From NCBI GenBank assembly GCA_016722065.1, contig JADKGX010000001.1, positions 1,674,001 to 1,738,000 on the forward strand: DNA of 64,000 nt, given 5' to 3'. Numbering within the stretch: position 1 is the stretch's first letter; each line of letters opens with the position of its first letter. Under the pieces are notes generated by a model. That model was not told where the DNA came from. It saw only the letters and a list, made by a program, of their open reading frames with translations, and searched no databases. The position numbers were made by a program, and so were the translations under genes. Shown piece after piece: positions 38,937-48,900 of this stretch. The stretch comes from Planctomycetota bacterium. Its GTDB lineage: Bacteria > Planctomycetota > UBA8742 > UBA2392.

Positions 38937-39377
38937 CTAGGCCTGCGACATCGGCACCTGGTACATGCCGGCGTACAGCACATAGGCCCAATTGGCGACA
39001 AACAACAGGCAAATCATCGTCCACAGCAGGCGCATCTGTGGTTTGGTCGCCTGCAGCACAACGCGACGGCGCATCGGCAGCACCAGAAACAGATAGCTGA
39101 AGGCACCCCAGATCATCGCGACAAACAACAGCAGTGCCAGCGGGTTGTAACGCAGCGCCGTGCCCAGGTGGCCAAGCACCAGCGACCCAACCGCGCGCGT
39201 GCCGCCGCACAGGGGACAGGCAAAGCCCAGCCAGCGCAGCGGGCTGGCAATCGGCAGGTCGATCTGCCCACTCAGCCAGAACGGAAAGTACAGCCCCGCG
39301 CCTACCAGCATCAGCAACGAAAAGGCCTCCCAGCTTGTGGGCAGGCGCTTTACGTCATGGGCCAGGGTCAGGCGCAT
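38937..39377 (-). CDS. DUF2752 membrane protein
   Basis: A 146-residue protein with about three membrane helices. The DUF2752 hallmark is clear: FACPLCGGTRAVGSLVLGHLGTALRYNPLALLLF, with the CPxCGxTRA motif. The function of this family is unknown; the Cys pair may bind metal. It lies between moxR and dnaX on the same strand. The gap to moxR is 65 bp, so they may share a transcript. Confidence 0.85.
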   Translation of the reverse strand: MRLTLAHDVKRLPTSWEAFSLLMLVGAGLYFPFWLSGQIDLPIASPLRWLGFACPLCGGTRAVGSLVLGHLGTALRYNPLALLLFVAMIWGAFSYLFLVLPMRRRVVLQATKPQMRLLWTMICLLFVANWAYVLYAGMYQVPMSQA

Positions 39378-39442
39378 GGGGGCAGTCTAGAAACCTGCGC
39401 CCCGCCGCAACAGCGGGCGCAGCAAGGGTTACCTATGCGCTG

Positions 39443-40444
39443 TTACAGCTTGCGCACGCGCTCTGGGATATCCTGTACGTGGGCCAGCACCTTGCCGATC
39501 ACGTCGTCGGGGCGAATACCTTCGGCCTCGCCTTCAAAATTCAGAATCATGCGGTGACGCAGCGCCGGATAGGCGCATTCCTTGATGTCGTCGGCGCTGA
39601 CGTTGTAGCGGCCACGGGCCAGGGCGATCATTTTGGCACCGCGAATAATCGCCTGGCCGCCGCGCGGGCTGGACCCGACCCGCACAAACTGCTTCACCAT
39701 CGGCGCGGCTTCCGGGCTGTCGGGGTGCGTGGCCAGTACCAACCGGGCCACGTATTCATTCAAGTGCTGGGCGATCGGAACCTGCGAAGCCAGCGCGCGC
39801 ATTTCCAGAATGCGCTTGCCATCGACGACCTTGCCGGCCCTGTTGGCGTCTGCACCTGTGGTGCCCGAAAAGATGCTTGCCAGTTCAGCGACGCTGGGGC
39901 TTTTGACGTCCAGCTTGAACATGAAGCGGTCCAGCTGCGCCTCCGGCAGCGGGTAGGTGCCTTCCATTTCAATCGGGTTCTGCGTGGCCAGCACAAAGAA
40001 GGGCTGTTCGAACCGCATGGTTTTGCCGGCAAAGGTAACGCTGCCTTCCTGCATGGCTTCCAGCAGCGCGCTTTGGGTCTTAGGTGTGGCGCGGTTGATT
40101 TCGTCGGCCAGCACAATGTTGCCGAAAATCGGGCCCTTTTGAAACTCAAAGCGCCGGCGGCCGTCTTCCTCAACCACGATGTTTGTGCCGGTGATGTCGG
40201 CGGGCATCAGGTCGGGCGTGAACTGGATGCGTGAAAACACTACCTCTACGGCATCGGCCAGCGTGCGCACCAGCATGGTCTTGCCCAAACCAGGAACGCC
40301 CTCCAGCAGAATGTGTCCGCCGGTAACAAAGCCGACGATGGTTTTGTCGACGATATCGCCATGGCCCACAATCACTTTGCCGATCTCCGCGCGCAGCTTG
40401 ACGACGGTTTCGGCAAAGGCTTTGGCTTGCTCTTCAATGTTCAT
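39443..40444 (-). CDS. moxR: MoxR family AAA+ ATPase
   Basis: A 333-residue AAA+ chaperone-type ATPase. Walker A is in LLEGVPGLGKTMLVRTLAD, Walker B in NIVLADEINRATPKTQSALLEAMQEG, and sensor 1 in FVLATQNPIEMEGTYPLPEAQLDRFMF. The C-terminal lid has RVGSSPRGGQAIIRGAKMIAL and a final DVIGKVLAHVQDIPER, all MoxR features. MoxR proteins often help insert metal or assemble complexes with VWA/DUF58 partners, but no such partner is encoded here. Confidence 0.94.
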   Translation of the reverse strand: MNIEEQAKAFAETVVKLRAEIGKVIVGHGDIVDKTIVGFVTGGHILLEGVPGLGKTMLVRTLADAVEVVFSRIQFTPDLMPADITGTNIVVEEDGRRRFEFQKGPIFGNIVLADEINRATPKTQSALLEAMQEGSVTFAGKTMRFEQPFFVLATQNPIEMEGTYPLPEAQLDRFMFKLDVKSPSVAELASIFSGTTGADANRAGKVVDGKRILEMRALASQVPIAQHLNEYVARLVLATHPDSPEAAPMVKQFVRVGSSPRGGQAIIRGAKMIALARGRYNVSADDIKECAYPALRHRMILNFEGEAEGIRPDDVIGKVLAHVQDIPERVRKL

Positions 40445-40619
40445 TGGCGGCTCCGAATCAAGGCAGGATCATAGCGAGCCCGGCCTTGCGTGGTAACCTG
40501 TTGCCACAGGCGGATTTCCGGCTGTGTCTGCGGCCGGGGTTGCAGGTTTCTTGGCAACTTGACCGCGGCTTAATCTTTCCTTGATGCGGCAACGCTATCT
40601 CTGTGCCGGGAAGAAACGC

Positions 40620-41285
40620 ATGCCAAGCCAAGTCAGCCACCTTCGACGGGACCTTGAGAACCTCAAGCGCAACCTGCTGTTTGTAGGCAAGCTTGCCTTG
40701 ACGGAACTTTCCAAGGCGATTGACGCCTATGAAAAGCGCGAAGTCGCCATTGCCCAGGAAGTTGCCGACAGCGACAAGCTTCTGGACCAGCGCGAAGTGC
40801 GCGTGGAAGAAGAATGCCTGCGTATCATTGCCCTGAACCAGCCCGTGGCACAGGACCTGCGATACCTGATCAGCGCCATCAAGATCAACGGCCTGATTGA
40901 AAACACCGGCGACACGGCGGTGCAGATTTCGCGCCGCGCAGCCTTTTTGGCCACACGCCCGCCGCTGCCCGTAGAGCTGGAAATCGGCGCCACAGGCAGC
41001 CGCGTCGTGCAGATGTTTGACCGCGCCCTGCAGGCCTTTGTGAACCTGGACGAGTTTGAAGCCCACCAGGTGATCGACATGGACGCCGAAGTGGACGTGG
41101 CCTATCGCGCCAACACCAACAAGCTGATTTCGCTGATGGAACAGCACTCGGAGCTGGTGGAGGCTGCACTGCAAACCATGCACCTGGTGCGGCACATGGA
41201 GCGTGCCGCCGACCGCGCCAGCGATATCGCACAACAAGTGCTGTACATTCTGAGTGGCGACATCGTGCGCCACCGCACTGTCTGA
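40620..41285 (+). CDS. phoU: Phosphate signalling protein PhoU
   Basis: PhoU helps keep the PhoR/PhoB system off when phosphate is plentiful and needs contact with the Pst importer. The 221-residue protein has the two three-helix bundles. In each there is an E/D-rich metal motif: ADSDKLLDQREVRVEEECLRIIA in the first and VIDMDAEVDVAYR in the second. ALNQPVAQDLRYLISAIKINGLIENTGD and MHLVRHMERAADRASDIAQQVLYI are typical. ATG 40620 has GGGAAG 6 nt upstream. It begins a set of three genes with phoB and phoR, with no pst genes in the window. Confidence 0.94.
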   Translation: MPSQVSHLRRDLENLKRNLLFVGKLALTELSKAIDAYEKREVAIAQEVADSDKLLDQREVRVEEECLRIIALNQPVAQDLRYLISAIKINGLIENTGDTAVQISRRAAFLATRPPLPVELEIGATGSRVVQMFDRALQAFVNLDEFEAHQVIDMDAEVDVAYRANTNKLISLMEQHSELVEAALQTMHLVRHMERAADRASDIAQQVLYILSGDIVRHRTV

Positions 41286-41295
41286 CGGAGCCGAA

Positions 41296-41974
<679 letters not shown>

Positions 41975-42003
<29 letters not shown>

Positions 42004-43804
42004 CCTGTTTCGCAGCCCCCTGCTTTGGCGGCTGGTGGCCATCAACAGCGCGGCCGTGCTGGCGTTTTTGCTGGTCAGCAGCGCCTATCTGGAAGTCAAG
42101 CTGCGCCAGGACCTTGTGCACGAAATGCAGCAGGACCTGCAGGTTCGCGCCCGGCTGGTCGACAGCGCCTTTCACGCCAACCCCGGCGACCCCCAGAAAA
42201 CCGTCGGGCGGCTTTCCCAGTGGGCCGGTGTACGCGTGACGCTGATCCGGCCTGACGGGTCCGTGATTGCCGATTCTGATGAAATCGCCTCGCGCATGGA
42301 CAACCACGGCACGCGCCCCGAAGTCATTGAGGCCACAAAGAACGGCGTGGGCATCAGCCAGCGTCAAAGCGACACACGCGGCACCGAGTTCTTGTACGTG
42401 GCGGTAACCGACCTGGACAAACCCGGCGCCAACATTGTGCGCGTGGCCATGGACGCCCGGCTGGTTTCCCAGCGCATGCAGGCCGTGCGCAACACCATCT
42501 TTGCCACGGTCGCGGCGCTGTTCATGATCGGGCTGATCCTAAGCCTGGTGGCAGCGCGATACCTGGTGCGACCGATCCAGATCGTGGCCAACGCAGCCAC
42601 CGAGATTGCCAAGGGCAACCTGGACACCAGCGTCGAAATGACCCGGCGCGACGAACTGGGCGACCTGGCCGGGGCCTTCAATGCCATGAGCCGCGAGCTG
42701 CGATCGCGCGTGGGGCAACTGGAAGCCAACCGGCGCGAACTTTCCGCCATCATGGACAACATGTCTGAGGGCCTGGTACTGGTAAACAGCCATGGCACCG
42801 TGACGCTGGCTAACCGCGTGGCCACGAACATGCTGGGCCAGCAGCAATCCGGGCTGGTGGGCCGCCCGCTGTGGGAAAGCGTGCGCATGCCCGAAGTAGA
42901 CGAACTGCTGGGCAGCCTGCCCGGCATCAAGGAACCCCGCCGCATCTGGGTTGAGGACCACACCAACCTGCAGCAGCGCCGCGTGCTGGCCTTTGTGGCC
43001 ACGCCGCTTTTTGACGCAGGCCGCGGCGAGCTGCTGGCCGTGCTGCTGATCAGCGACGCCACCGAGGACCAGAAACTGCTGGAACTGCGCCAGGAGTTCG
43101 TGGCCAACGTCAGCCATGAGTTGAAGACGCCCCTGACCAGCATCTCGGCATACATTGAAACGCTGCTCGATGGCGCGGCCGACGACACCGAGGTGCGCCG
43201 GCCCTTTCTGGAAAAGATCCGCACCAACACGTCGCGCCTGACCAAGCTGGTGTCCGACATTCTGACGGTATCGCGCCTGGAAAGCGGCACCGGCGAGGAA
43301 ATCCAGCAGCAGTTTGACCTGAACGAAATCGCTGCCTCCAGCGTGCGCCGCCACCAGGAAGCCGCCGACCTCAAGGCGATCAAGCTGACGCTGCACACCA
43401 CTGCCACACCGGCGCTGGGCATGATCAACGAAGAAGACATGTTGTCGGCGGTCGACAACCTGCTGGATAACGCGATTTCCTATACGCCGCAAAACGGCAA
43501 CGTCGACGTGACCGTCGCCAAGGGTGCCCAGGGCCTTTCACTGGAGGTCAAGGACACCGGCGTGGGCATTGCCGCCGAAGCCCTGCCGCGCGTGTTTGAA
43601 CGCTTCTATCGAGTCGACAAGGCCCGCTCACGCGCCATGGGCGGAACGGGCCTTGGGTTGGCTATCGTCAAGCACGTGGCACTGAAGCACGGCGGCAAGG
43701 TCGACGCGGAAAGTGAAGTGGGCAAGGGCTCCTGCTTCCGTATCAGCCTGCCTTCCGCCGCTACTTCGACTCGCCTTCCTTCTTCTCCGGCGTCTCCGGC
43801 TTGA
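41975..43804 (+). CDS. phoR: Phosphate-control sensor histidine kinase PhoR-type
   Basis: A 609-residue membrane kinase. It has a helix at about 18-40, a periplasmic domain, and a second helix near 175-195. A HAMP domain (ARYLVRPIQIVANAATEIAKGN), a PAS-like domain (MSEGLVLVNSHGTVTLANRVATNML) and the HisKA box FVANVSHELKTPLTS (His381) follow. The ATPase domain has N-box ENLLDNAISYTP-like DNLLDNA, DTGVGI and GGTGLGLAIVKH. The start is uncertain: GTG 41975 overlaps phoB, and TTG 41990 is an alternative. The 3' end overlaps the convergent gene by 44 bp. Confidence 0.92.
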
Positions 43805-45389
43805 TTGCAAACTTCAACTCGCGGGCATCCTTGCGGCGCCACTTGGTGCCGCCCTCGGTTTCATAGGCGTCAATTTGAGGCTTGATCTTCTGGCCTATGC
43901 TGCGGCTGATGCGGCTGGATCCGGCGGTGTCGCCGGGTTCGCTGATTTCGTACATCACATAGCGGGCACTGGTGCCCAGTTCGTTCACCGTTGCATCCAC
44001 TGGCACCCACTGGCCCAGCCATACTTCGGCCCAGGCGTGATAACCAAACAGCGCCTGGCTGCCCTGCGACAGGTACACCATGCCGCCCATCTGGCGCGCC
44101 GGCAAACCGGCAGCGCGGGCCACAGCCACAAACAGCGCCGCGTGTTCCGTGCAATCGCCCTGCTTTTCGTTGTAGGCCTGCTTGGCGCTGGCGCTGCCAG
44201 TGTCGCCGCTGACCTTCTTCAGGTACTTGTACACCCAGCGCATCACGTTCTCGGCCACCTTGCGGCTGTCGGTTTCATCCTTGGAAAGCCGCGCCGCTTC
44301 TTTCATCAGGTCAGCGTCGTCGCTTTGGCAGATCGCCGTGGGTGTGGTGTAGCGCTTGACGTCATCGGTCAGGTCCTTCAGGGGCAGCGCGGGCGCCTTG
44401 AAGTCGGCGGGCAGCTTGAAGGCCTTGAGGCGCAGGCCGTAACCGCTGCCTTTGTCGTCGTCGTACTTGACGACATCGTGGTAGCTGTTGCTTTCGCACA
44501 GCGGCTCAATGCCGTCGGTGTCGTCGTGCTTGAAGGGAATCAGAATGTCCATGGTGGTCAGCTTGAAGCAGTCCTTGACCACGATCTTGCTGGTCATGGC
44601 CGAGGCAATCTCGACGGGCTCTGGCTTGAAGTCTTCCGGGATCTTCTCGGTCGCTTCCAGGCTGAAGCCGCCGGTCAGGCTGGCCACCACGGGCATGCCG
44701 GAATCATCGACGACGTTGCGTGAAACATGCCCGCCGCTGACGGTGACGATTTCAACACCTTCCACCACTTTGCCCGCGGTGGTTTTGCGCGTGACGCTGC
44801 CACTTACGGTCCAGGTCTCCTGTTCCAGGGCCTGGTTGTCCATGTCCAGCTTGGTGAACGAAATCGTTTCGCCCTTCTTCAGGCGGTCTTCGGCCTTCAG
44901 CTTGGTGAAGGCCCAGTAGCCGGTGCCAATGGTCTTGCCTTTGGTGTCCAGTGTGGCTTTGCGGGCGGGGTCGCTGCCCACGGTTTCACTGACACTGATG
45001 CTGTCGGCATTGAAAGTGGCTTCGCGCTTGGTGACCTGGCCGCCATCGAAGCTGGTGCTGCTTTGGCTGACGGGCGTGCCGTCGGTGTTCATGGTCATCC
45101 ACTCGTCGCCCTTGATTTCAAAGGCCTGGCCATCGAGGTTGCGGATGATTTTGACGTACAGGTTGTCGTGTTCCGAAACCAGCGTTTTGCCGTCGCGCTC
45201 AAACTGGTTGCGTTCGGACTTCTGCCAGCCGATGCAGCTTCCGCTGTAGTAGACAAAGAAGTTGCGAGCAGCCAGGCTCTTGGACTCAGACTTGGCAGCC
45301 GGCTTTTCGACCGGCTTCTCCTGAGCCAGTGCCAGCGGCATGGCCAGCAGCATCAGGGCAATCAGCGAAAGGGCATGGGTAAGGCGCAT
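43761..45389 (-). CDS. Secreted transglutaminase-like protein
   Basis: A 542-residue protein with a signal peptide ending PLALAQE. The central part is beta-rich. The transglutaminase-like core is near the C-terminus: KQGDCTEHAALFVAVARAAGLPAR with Cys413, then FGYHAWAEVWLGQWVPVDAT giving His and Asp. The catalytic triad is thus intact. Such proteins may be proteases, amidases or cross-linking enzymes of the envelope. ATG 45389 has GGAG 6 nt upstream; ATG 45395 lies directly against that motif and is less likely. The 3' end overlaps phoR on the other strand by 44 bp. Confidence 0.85.
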   Translation of the reverse strand: MRLTHALSLIALMLLAMPLALAQEKPVEKPAAKSESKSLAARNFFVYYSGSCIGWQKSERNQFERDGKTLVSEHDNLYVKIIRNLDGQAFEIKGDEWMTMNTDGTPVSQSSTSFDGGQVTKREATFNADSISVSETVGSDPARKATLDTKGKTIGTGYWAFTKLKAEDRLKKGETISFTKLDMDNQALEQETWTVSGSVTRKTTAGKVVEGVEIVTVSGGHVSRNVVDDSGMPVVASLTGGFSLEATEKIPEDFKPEPVEIASAMTSKIVVKDCFKLTTMDILIPFKHDDTDGIEPLCESNSYHDVVKYDDDKGSGYGLRLKAFKLPADFKAPALPLKDLTDDVKRYTTPTAICQSDDADLMKEAARLSKDETDSRKVAENVMRWVYKYLKKVSGDTGSASAKQAYNEKQGDCTEHAALFVAVARAAGLPARQMGGMVYLSQGSQALFGYHAWAEVWLGQWVPVDATVNELGTSARYVMYEISEPGDTAGSSRISRSIGQKIKPQIDAYETEGGTKWRRKDARELKFAIKPETPEKKEGESK

Positions 45390-45507
45390 AGACATCTCCG
45401 TTGTTCGGCCCGACAGTCTACGGAGAATCCAGCGCGCGCCGCCTGAAAAAACACATCCAGGGGCAGGCGGGCAGTTCCAACAAACCCGCAGTCTTTGAAA
45501 GAACATC

Positions 45508-45548
45508 TGTGACATCACATGTAAAATTACGGTAATTGTTGGCCAACA
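45508..45548. promoter_or_regulatory. Three inverted repeats upstream of the poly-G gene
   Basis: TGTGA-CA-TCACA (45508-45519), ATTAC-G-GTAAT (45526-45536) and a perfect 12-bp palindrome TGTTGGCCAACA (45537-45548) lie one after another. The region is AT-richer than its surroundings. They sit between divergent genes, 55-95 bp before the ATG at 45603. They could be operators for dimeric regulators. No regulator is identified. Confidence 0.45.
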
Positions 45549-45602
45549 TCGATTTGGCGCGGTAGCCTTGCATCAGAAGTTGTGGCTAACCATAGAGCAA
45601 AC

Positions 45603-47269
45603 ATGAGAATTGGTACGGGGGGGGGGGGCGGTTAATCCTGCTGCTGGCTTTCATCTGCTGCACTGAAGCCAGCGCGCAAACCACGTTCGACACTCTCATC
45701 GACAACAACTTCTACGTGAGCTCGGGCCCGCCAGCCGTTTTGTCACCCAAGACTCAGGCCAATATGGGCCTGCAATTGCGCGCCTTTCATGTCGACTGCG
45801 TCTCGGCCAGCATTGCCGACCCGTCCGACACGAGTTACTGGTCTGGCAGCGGCATCGCCTTGATTCGCTGGGGTACTGGCACACTCAGCCTTTCGGGCGG
45901 TGACCCCGACAGCTCGATCTTGATCGTTACGGGCGCGACCGGCGCTGCCGCAACGGGGACCTGCGGCAAGAGTGACTGTGGCGTATACGCCTGCGGCGGC
46001 AACGGCCCCGGGTCACCCGGCGGAGGATTTGGGGGCAACGCCACGGCCGACAATCAAGGCAGTGGTTCCGGCCATGCGGAAGCCTGGGCAGGGGCAGGCA
46101 CTGGCAGCTACCCGGGCGGTTACGGCTATGCGGGTTGCCCGATCGGCCTTGCCATGGCTTGGGGTGGATCCGCCGCCTCAGGCTCGGGCGGCAACGCCGA
46201 ATCTATCGCTTACATGGCGCAAGCCGTCGGCGGCGACAGCGCTGGTGGCACTGCTGGTCGCGCCGATGCGTACGGTGACGCAAGCGCCAACAGCACAGGT
46301 GGCAGCGCGACATCGGGCGGCACCGGCGGGTTTGCCTACGCGCAAGCCACCAGTGGCGATGCGGTGGCCGGGGGCGGCAACGCAACCGGCGCGCTTTCAG
46401 TTGGCGGCGGCGCCTTTGCTGACGCCGCGGCAGGCTACGCCGGCGCACAGGCGGGCCATGGCGAAGACGCCGGCGGAGGCGCCACTGCCGACGGCTACAC
46501 TTACGCCGTAGCGCGTGGCGGCCAGGCCACGGGCACAGGTGGCATAGGTGGCGACGGAGTGGCGACCTGCGTGCTGGGCGACGCCGAAGCTTATGGCGGC
46601 GATCCCATCATCGCAGACGGCGGAACAGGCGGCGGCGCCTGGGCAGACAGTTCCGCGGGCGACGCCTACGCCACGGGTGGTGGCCAAAGCACGGATACCC
46701 CGGCAACGGGCGGGGACGCGACAGCCCTGGCACCCAACGGCGCGGCGTTTGCGACAGGAGGGTTTGGTGTAGATGCCGGCGGCACGGCGACGGCCGAAGC
46801 GGAGTATCTGGCCTACGCCAACGGTGGCGCCACGACGGGTGCCAGCGGCGTGGGCGGCAATGCCTACGCCACCAGCACAAGCGGCAATGCCATCGCCGTG
46901 GGCGGCACAAGCAGCGGAACCACGAACTCGTTTGGCGGCGAGGCATCAGCTACCGCACTCGGCGGAGATGCGAGCGCCTACGGCGGCAACGGAAGATTTG
47001 GTGGGGCGGCATACGCGGACGCGTACATGGACGCCGACGCCTATGGCGGAGACGGGGTATACGGTTCAACGACCGGCGGCGGCTGGGCTGAAGCATGGAC
47101 GACGCTGGGAGGAACCTATCGGGCTAGCGCCAGAGGTGGAAATGGCGTTGTAGGTGGATTGCCTGGTACTGGACCCAGCGATGCATTGGCCCACGGCCCT
47201 ACAGGTCAGGTGAGCTACGTGGCACCAAACTTTGGTACTGGTGCGGGTGCGGTTTCCGTGTGGAACTGA
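45603..47269 (+). CDS. Gly/Ala-rich secreted repeat protein, frame broken at a poly-G tract
   Basis: The ATG at 45603 begins MRIGT and runs into 12 G (45617-45628). As sequenced, this frame stops at TAA 45633. One frame over, the sequence continues from 45629 as RLILLLAFICCTEASAQ, a good signal peptide, and stays open to 47269 (546 codons). No start codon precedes it in that frame until GTG 45716. A tract of 10 or 13 G would join ATG and signal peptide. The mature chain, from about residue 80 on, is Gly/Ala-rich with repeats like AYATGG, GDAxAxGG and GGNAxAxA. These suggest a parallel beta or polyglycine-helix stack, and a surface role. I recognise no family. Confidence 0.7.
45617..45628. repeat. 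Homopolymeric tract of 12 G
   Basis: Twelve consecutive G inside the signal-peptide-coding part of the secreted repeat protein, 12 codon positions from the start. Such tracts change length by slipped-strand pairing and are classic phase-variation switches. With 12 G the gene is out of frame; with 10 or 13 it would be in frame. Long G runs are also often miscounted by sequencing, so the true length is uncertain. Confidence 0.85.
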
Positions 47270-47307
47270 AGGTTTGCAGTGTCGCGGGCCTCGTGTGGGA
47301 GTGCACT

Positions 47308-48792
47308 TTGCCGCGCAACCTGAATGTAATGTTTGTCGTTATGCTATGCTGCGCACCACTGTGTGCGGCTCCGCTTGCACTTGAATATAGCGTTTCCGGA
47401 TCTTCCACCCCGTACACTTATAACTTCCGACTGACATTGGACAATCATGATGGGTCGTGGGCGCCTGGGCAGGGCTGGCGCGGTGTCAGCTTTGGCATGT
47501 CGACAGCTCCAGCGACTTTCGCAACATGGCAGACCGACACGTCGGCCTATCCCGTCGGACCTTGGAATGCAACCTATTGGACAAGTTCTTCCGGTCCAAG
47601 CGGGTCTTTTAGCGGCCCAGGCTTCGTCAATTCTCCCGGGCCACAACTGTATTGGATTCCGTCTACTGTAGGTGAGTTCATTCAATGGTCTGGCACGGCC
47701 GATGTGCTGATCGAGAACGGCTCCCAGATGATCTGGCTAACCTCGCAAGGTACCCTGAATGGTGCATCCTACGTCTGGCTGGAACCTACCCGTCGTGTCG
47801 GGGACTGGCTGGATTGCGCGCCGGTTGCAGCGTCTCCGGTCGTGGTCGGGCCCAGTTTCACGGGCGGTGGCGCTGGCTTTTCGATGGGTTCGTTTCAGTT
47901 TACCAGCCACGACAGCGCTTCCTCGCTGACCAGCATCACCCTGGCCGCCAGCGGCTCCGGCGACGATGCCACCGCATTCTCCGAAATCGGCCTGTTTGTT
48001 GACGCCAACGCTAACGGCAGCTTCGACCCCGGCATCGACCCGCGTTTCGGACAGGTGTACTCGGCCTACCCGTCCGACAACGGCAGCCAGACATTCAACG
48101 ACGCCTTGAACTTCACGCCCGGCCAGACACAGACACTGTTGATCGTTGCCAAGCTGAACGGCCCGGCACCAGCCCCGGGCGGCCGGACATTTCACACGAC
48201 CGTCACGGCGATCAACGCTTCGGGCGGCCCCCATTCGGGCCTGCCCACGGCCGCCATCAACGGCGTCCAGATTGCCGATTGGCCCTTCATGGCAATCCTG
48301 CGCGGCGCGACGGCCATCCCTTCCGGCAGTGTTGACACCGTTGCGGGCGTCAACGCGGGCTCGCCCAACAGCCTGACCTACGCAATCACCAACACCGGCA
48401 CAGCCCCGCTTGTGCTGACGGGAACACCGGTGGTGGTGGTTGCGGCAGGTGTCAACATCAGCACGCTCAACGTCACCTCAGGGCCTGCGAATGTCCTGGC
48501 ACCGTCGTCAAGCACATCGTTCACACTGGAATTCACGGTGCCGGGGCAGGGAGCATTCGACATCACGATCAGCATCGCCGGCAACGATCCCACGCAGAAC
48601 CCGTACACCTGGTCGGTCGCCGGCACGGCAACCAGTGCGCCAACGGGGAGCACGGGGGACACACCCGGCGGAAACGACGGCGGGGGATGTGCCGGTTTCC
48701 CGTCACCGTCCACGTCGCCGCAATCGGCGCTGCTTGTTGTTTTCGCGTTGATTGCCTTGCTGAAGCGACGGGCCGGACACCGCAAAGCCTGA
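47308..48792 (+). CDS. Surface protein with ASPM/Hydin-like domain and C-terminal sorting signal
   Basis: A 494-residue secreted protein. TTG 47308 has GGGAG 6 nt upstream and starts MPRNLNV before the signal peptide. The first 170 residues are unrecognised and AT-richer. Then comes a module with the acidic loop FVDANANGSFDPGIDP and TLLIVAKLNG, also found seven times in the giant protein at 58561. Residues about 350-450 are an ASPM/Hydin-like (choice-of-anchor D) domain: LTYAITNTGTAPLVLTG and ISIAGNDPTQNPYTWSVAGTA. The end is a GGNDGGGCAGF linker, a hydrophobic segment and a KRRAGHRK tail, a likely CTERM-type anchor. Confidence 0.8.
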   Translation: MPRNLNVMFVVMLCCAPLCAAPLALEYSVSGSSTPYTYNFRLTLDNHDGSWAPGQGWRGVSFGMSTAPATFATWQTDTSAYPVGPWNATYWTSSSGPSGSFSGPGFVNSPGPQLYWIPSTVGEFIQWSGTADVLIENGSQMIWLTSQGTLNGASYVWLEPTRRVGDWLDCAPVAASPVVVGPSFTGGGAGFSMGSFQFTSHDSASSLTSITLAASGSGDDATAFSEIGLFVDANANGSFDPGIDPRFGQVYSAYPSDNGSQTFNDALNFTPGQTQTLLIVAKLNGPAPAPGGRTFHTTVTAINASGGPHSGLPTAAINGVQIADWPFMAILRGATAIPSGSVDTVAGVNAGSPNSLTYAITNTGTAPLVLTGTPVVVVAAGVNISTLNVTSGPANVLAPSSSTSFTLEFTVPGQGAFDITISIAGNDPTQNPYTWSVAGTATSAPTGSTGDTPGGNDGGGCAGFPSPSTSPQSALLVVFALIALLKRRAGHRKA

Positions 48793-48900
48793 TAGCGGGC
48801 GGGGCTGTTTTCGCAGAACCATCCGTCAACGCATCCCACCGCGCCTGGCGATCCAAAGTACCAGCCCAGGCACTGCAGGAACGCCCAGGCATCAACGCGG

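Noticed and set aside
45508..45519. TGTGA-TCACA as a Crp-binding site for the Crp/Fnr regulator at 36349.
   Set aside because: The spacer is only 2 bp; the known Crp site needs 6 bp between the half-sites.
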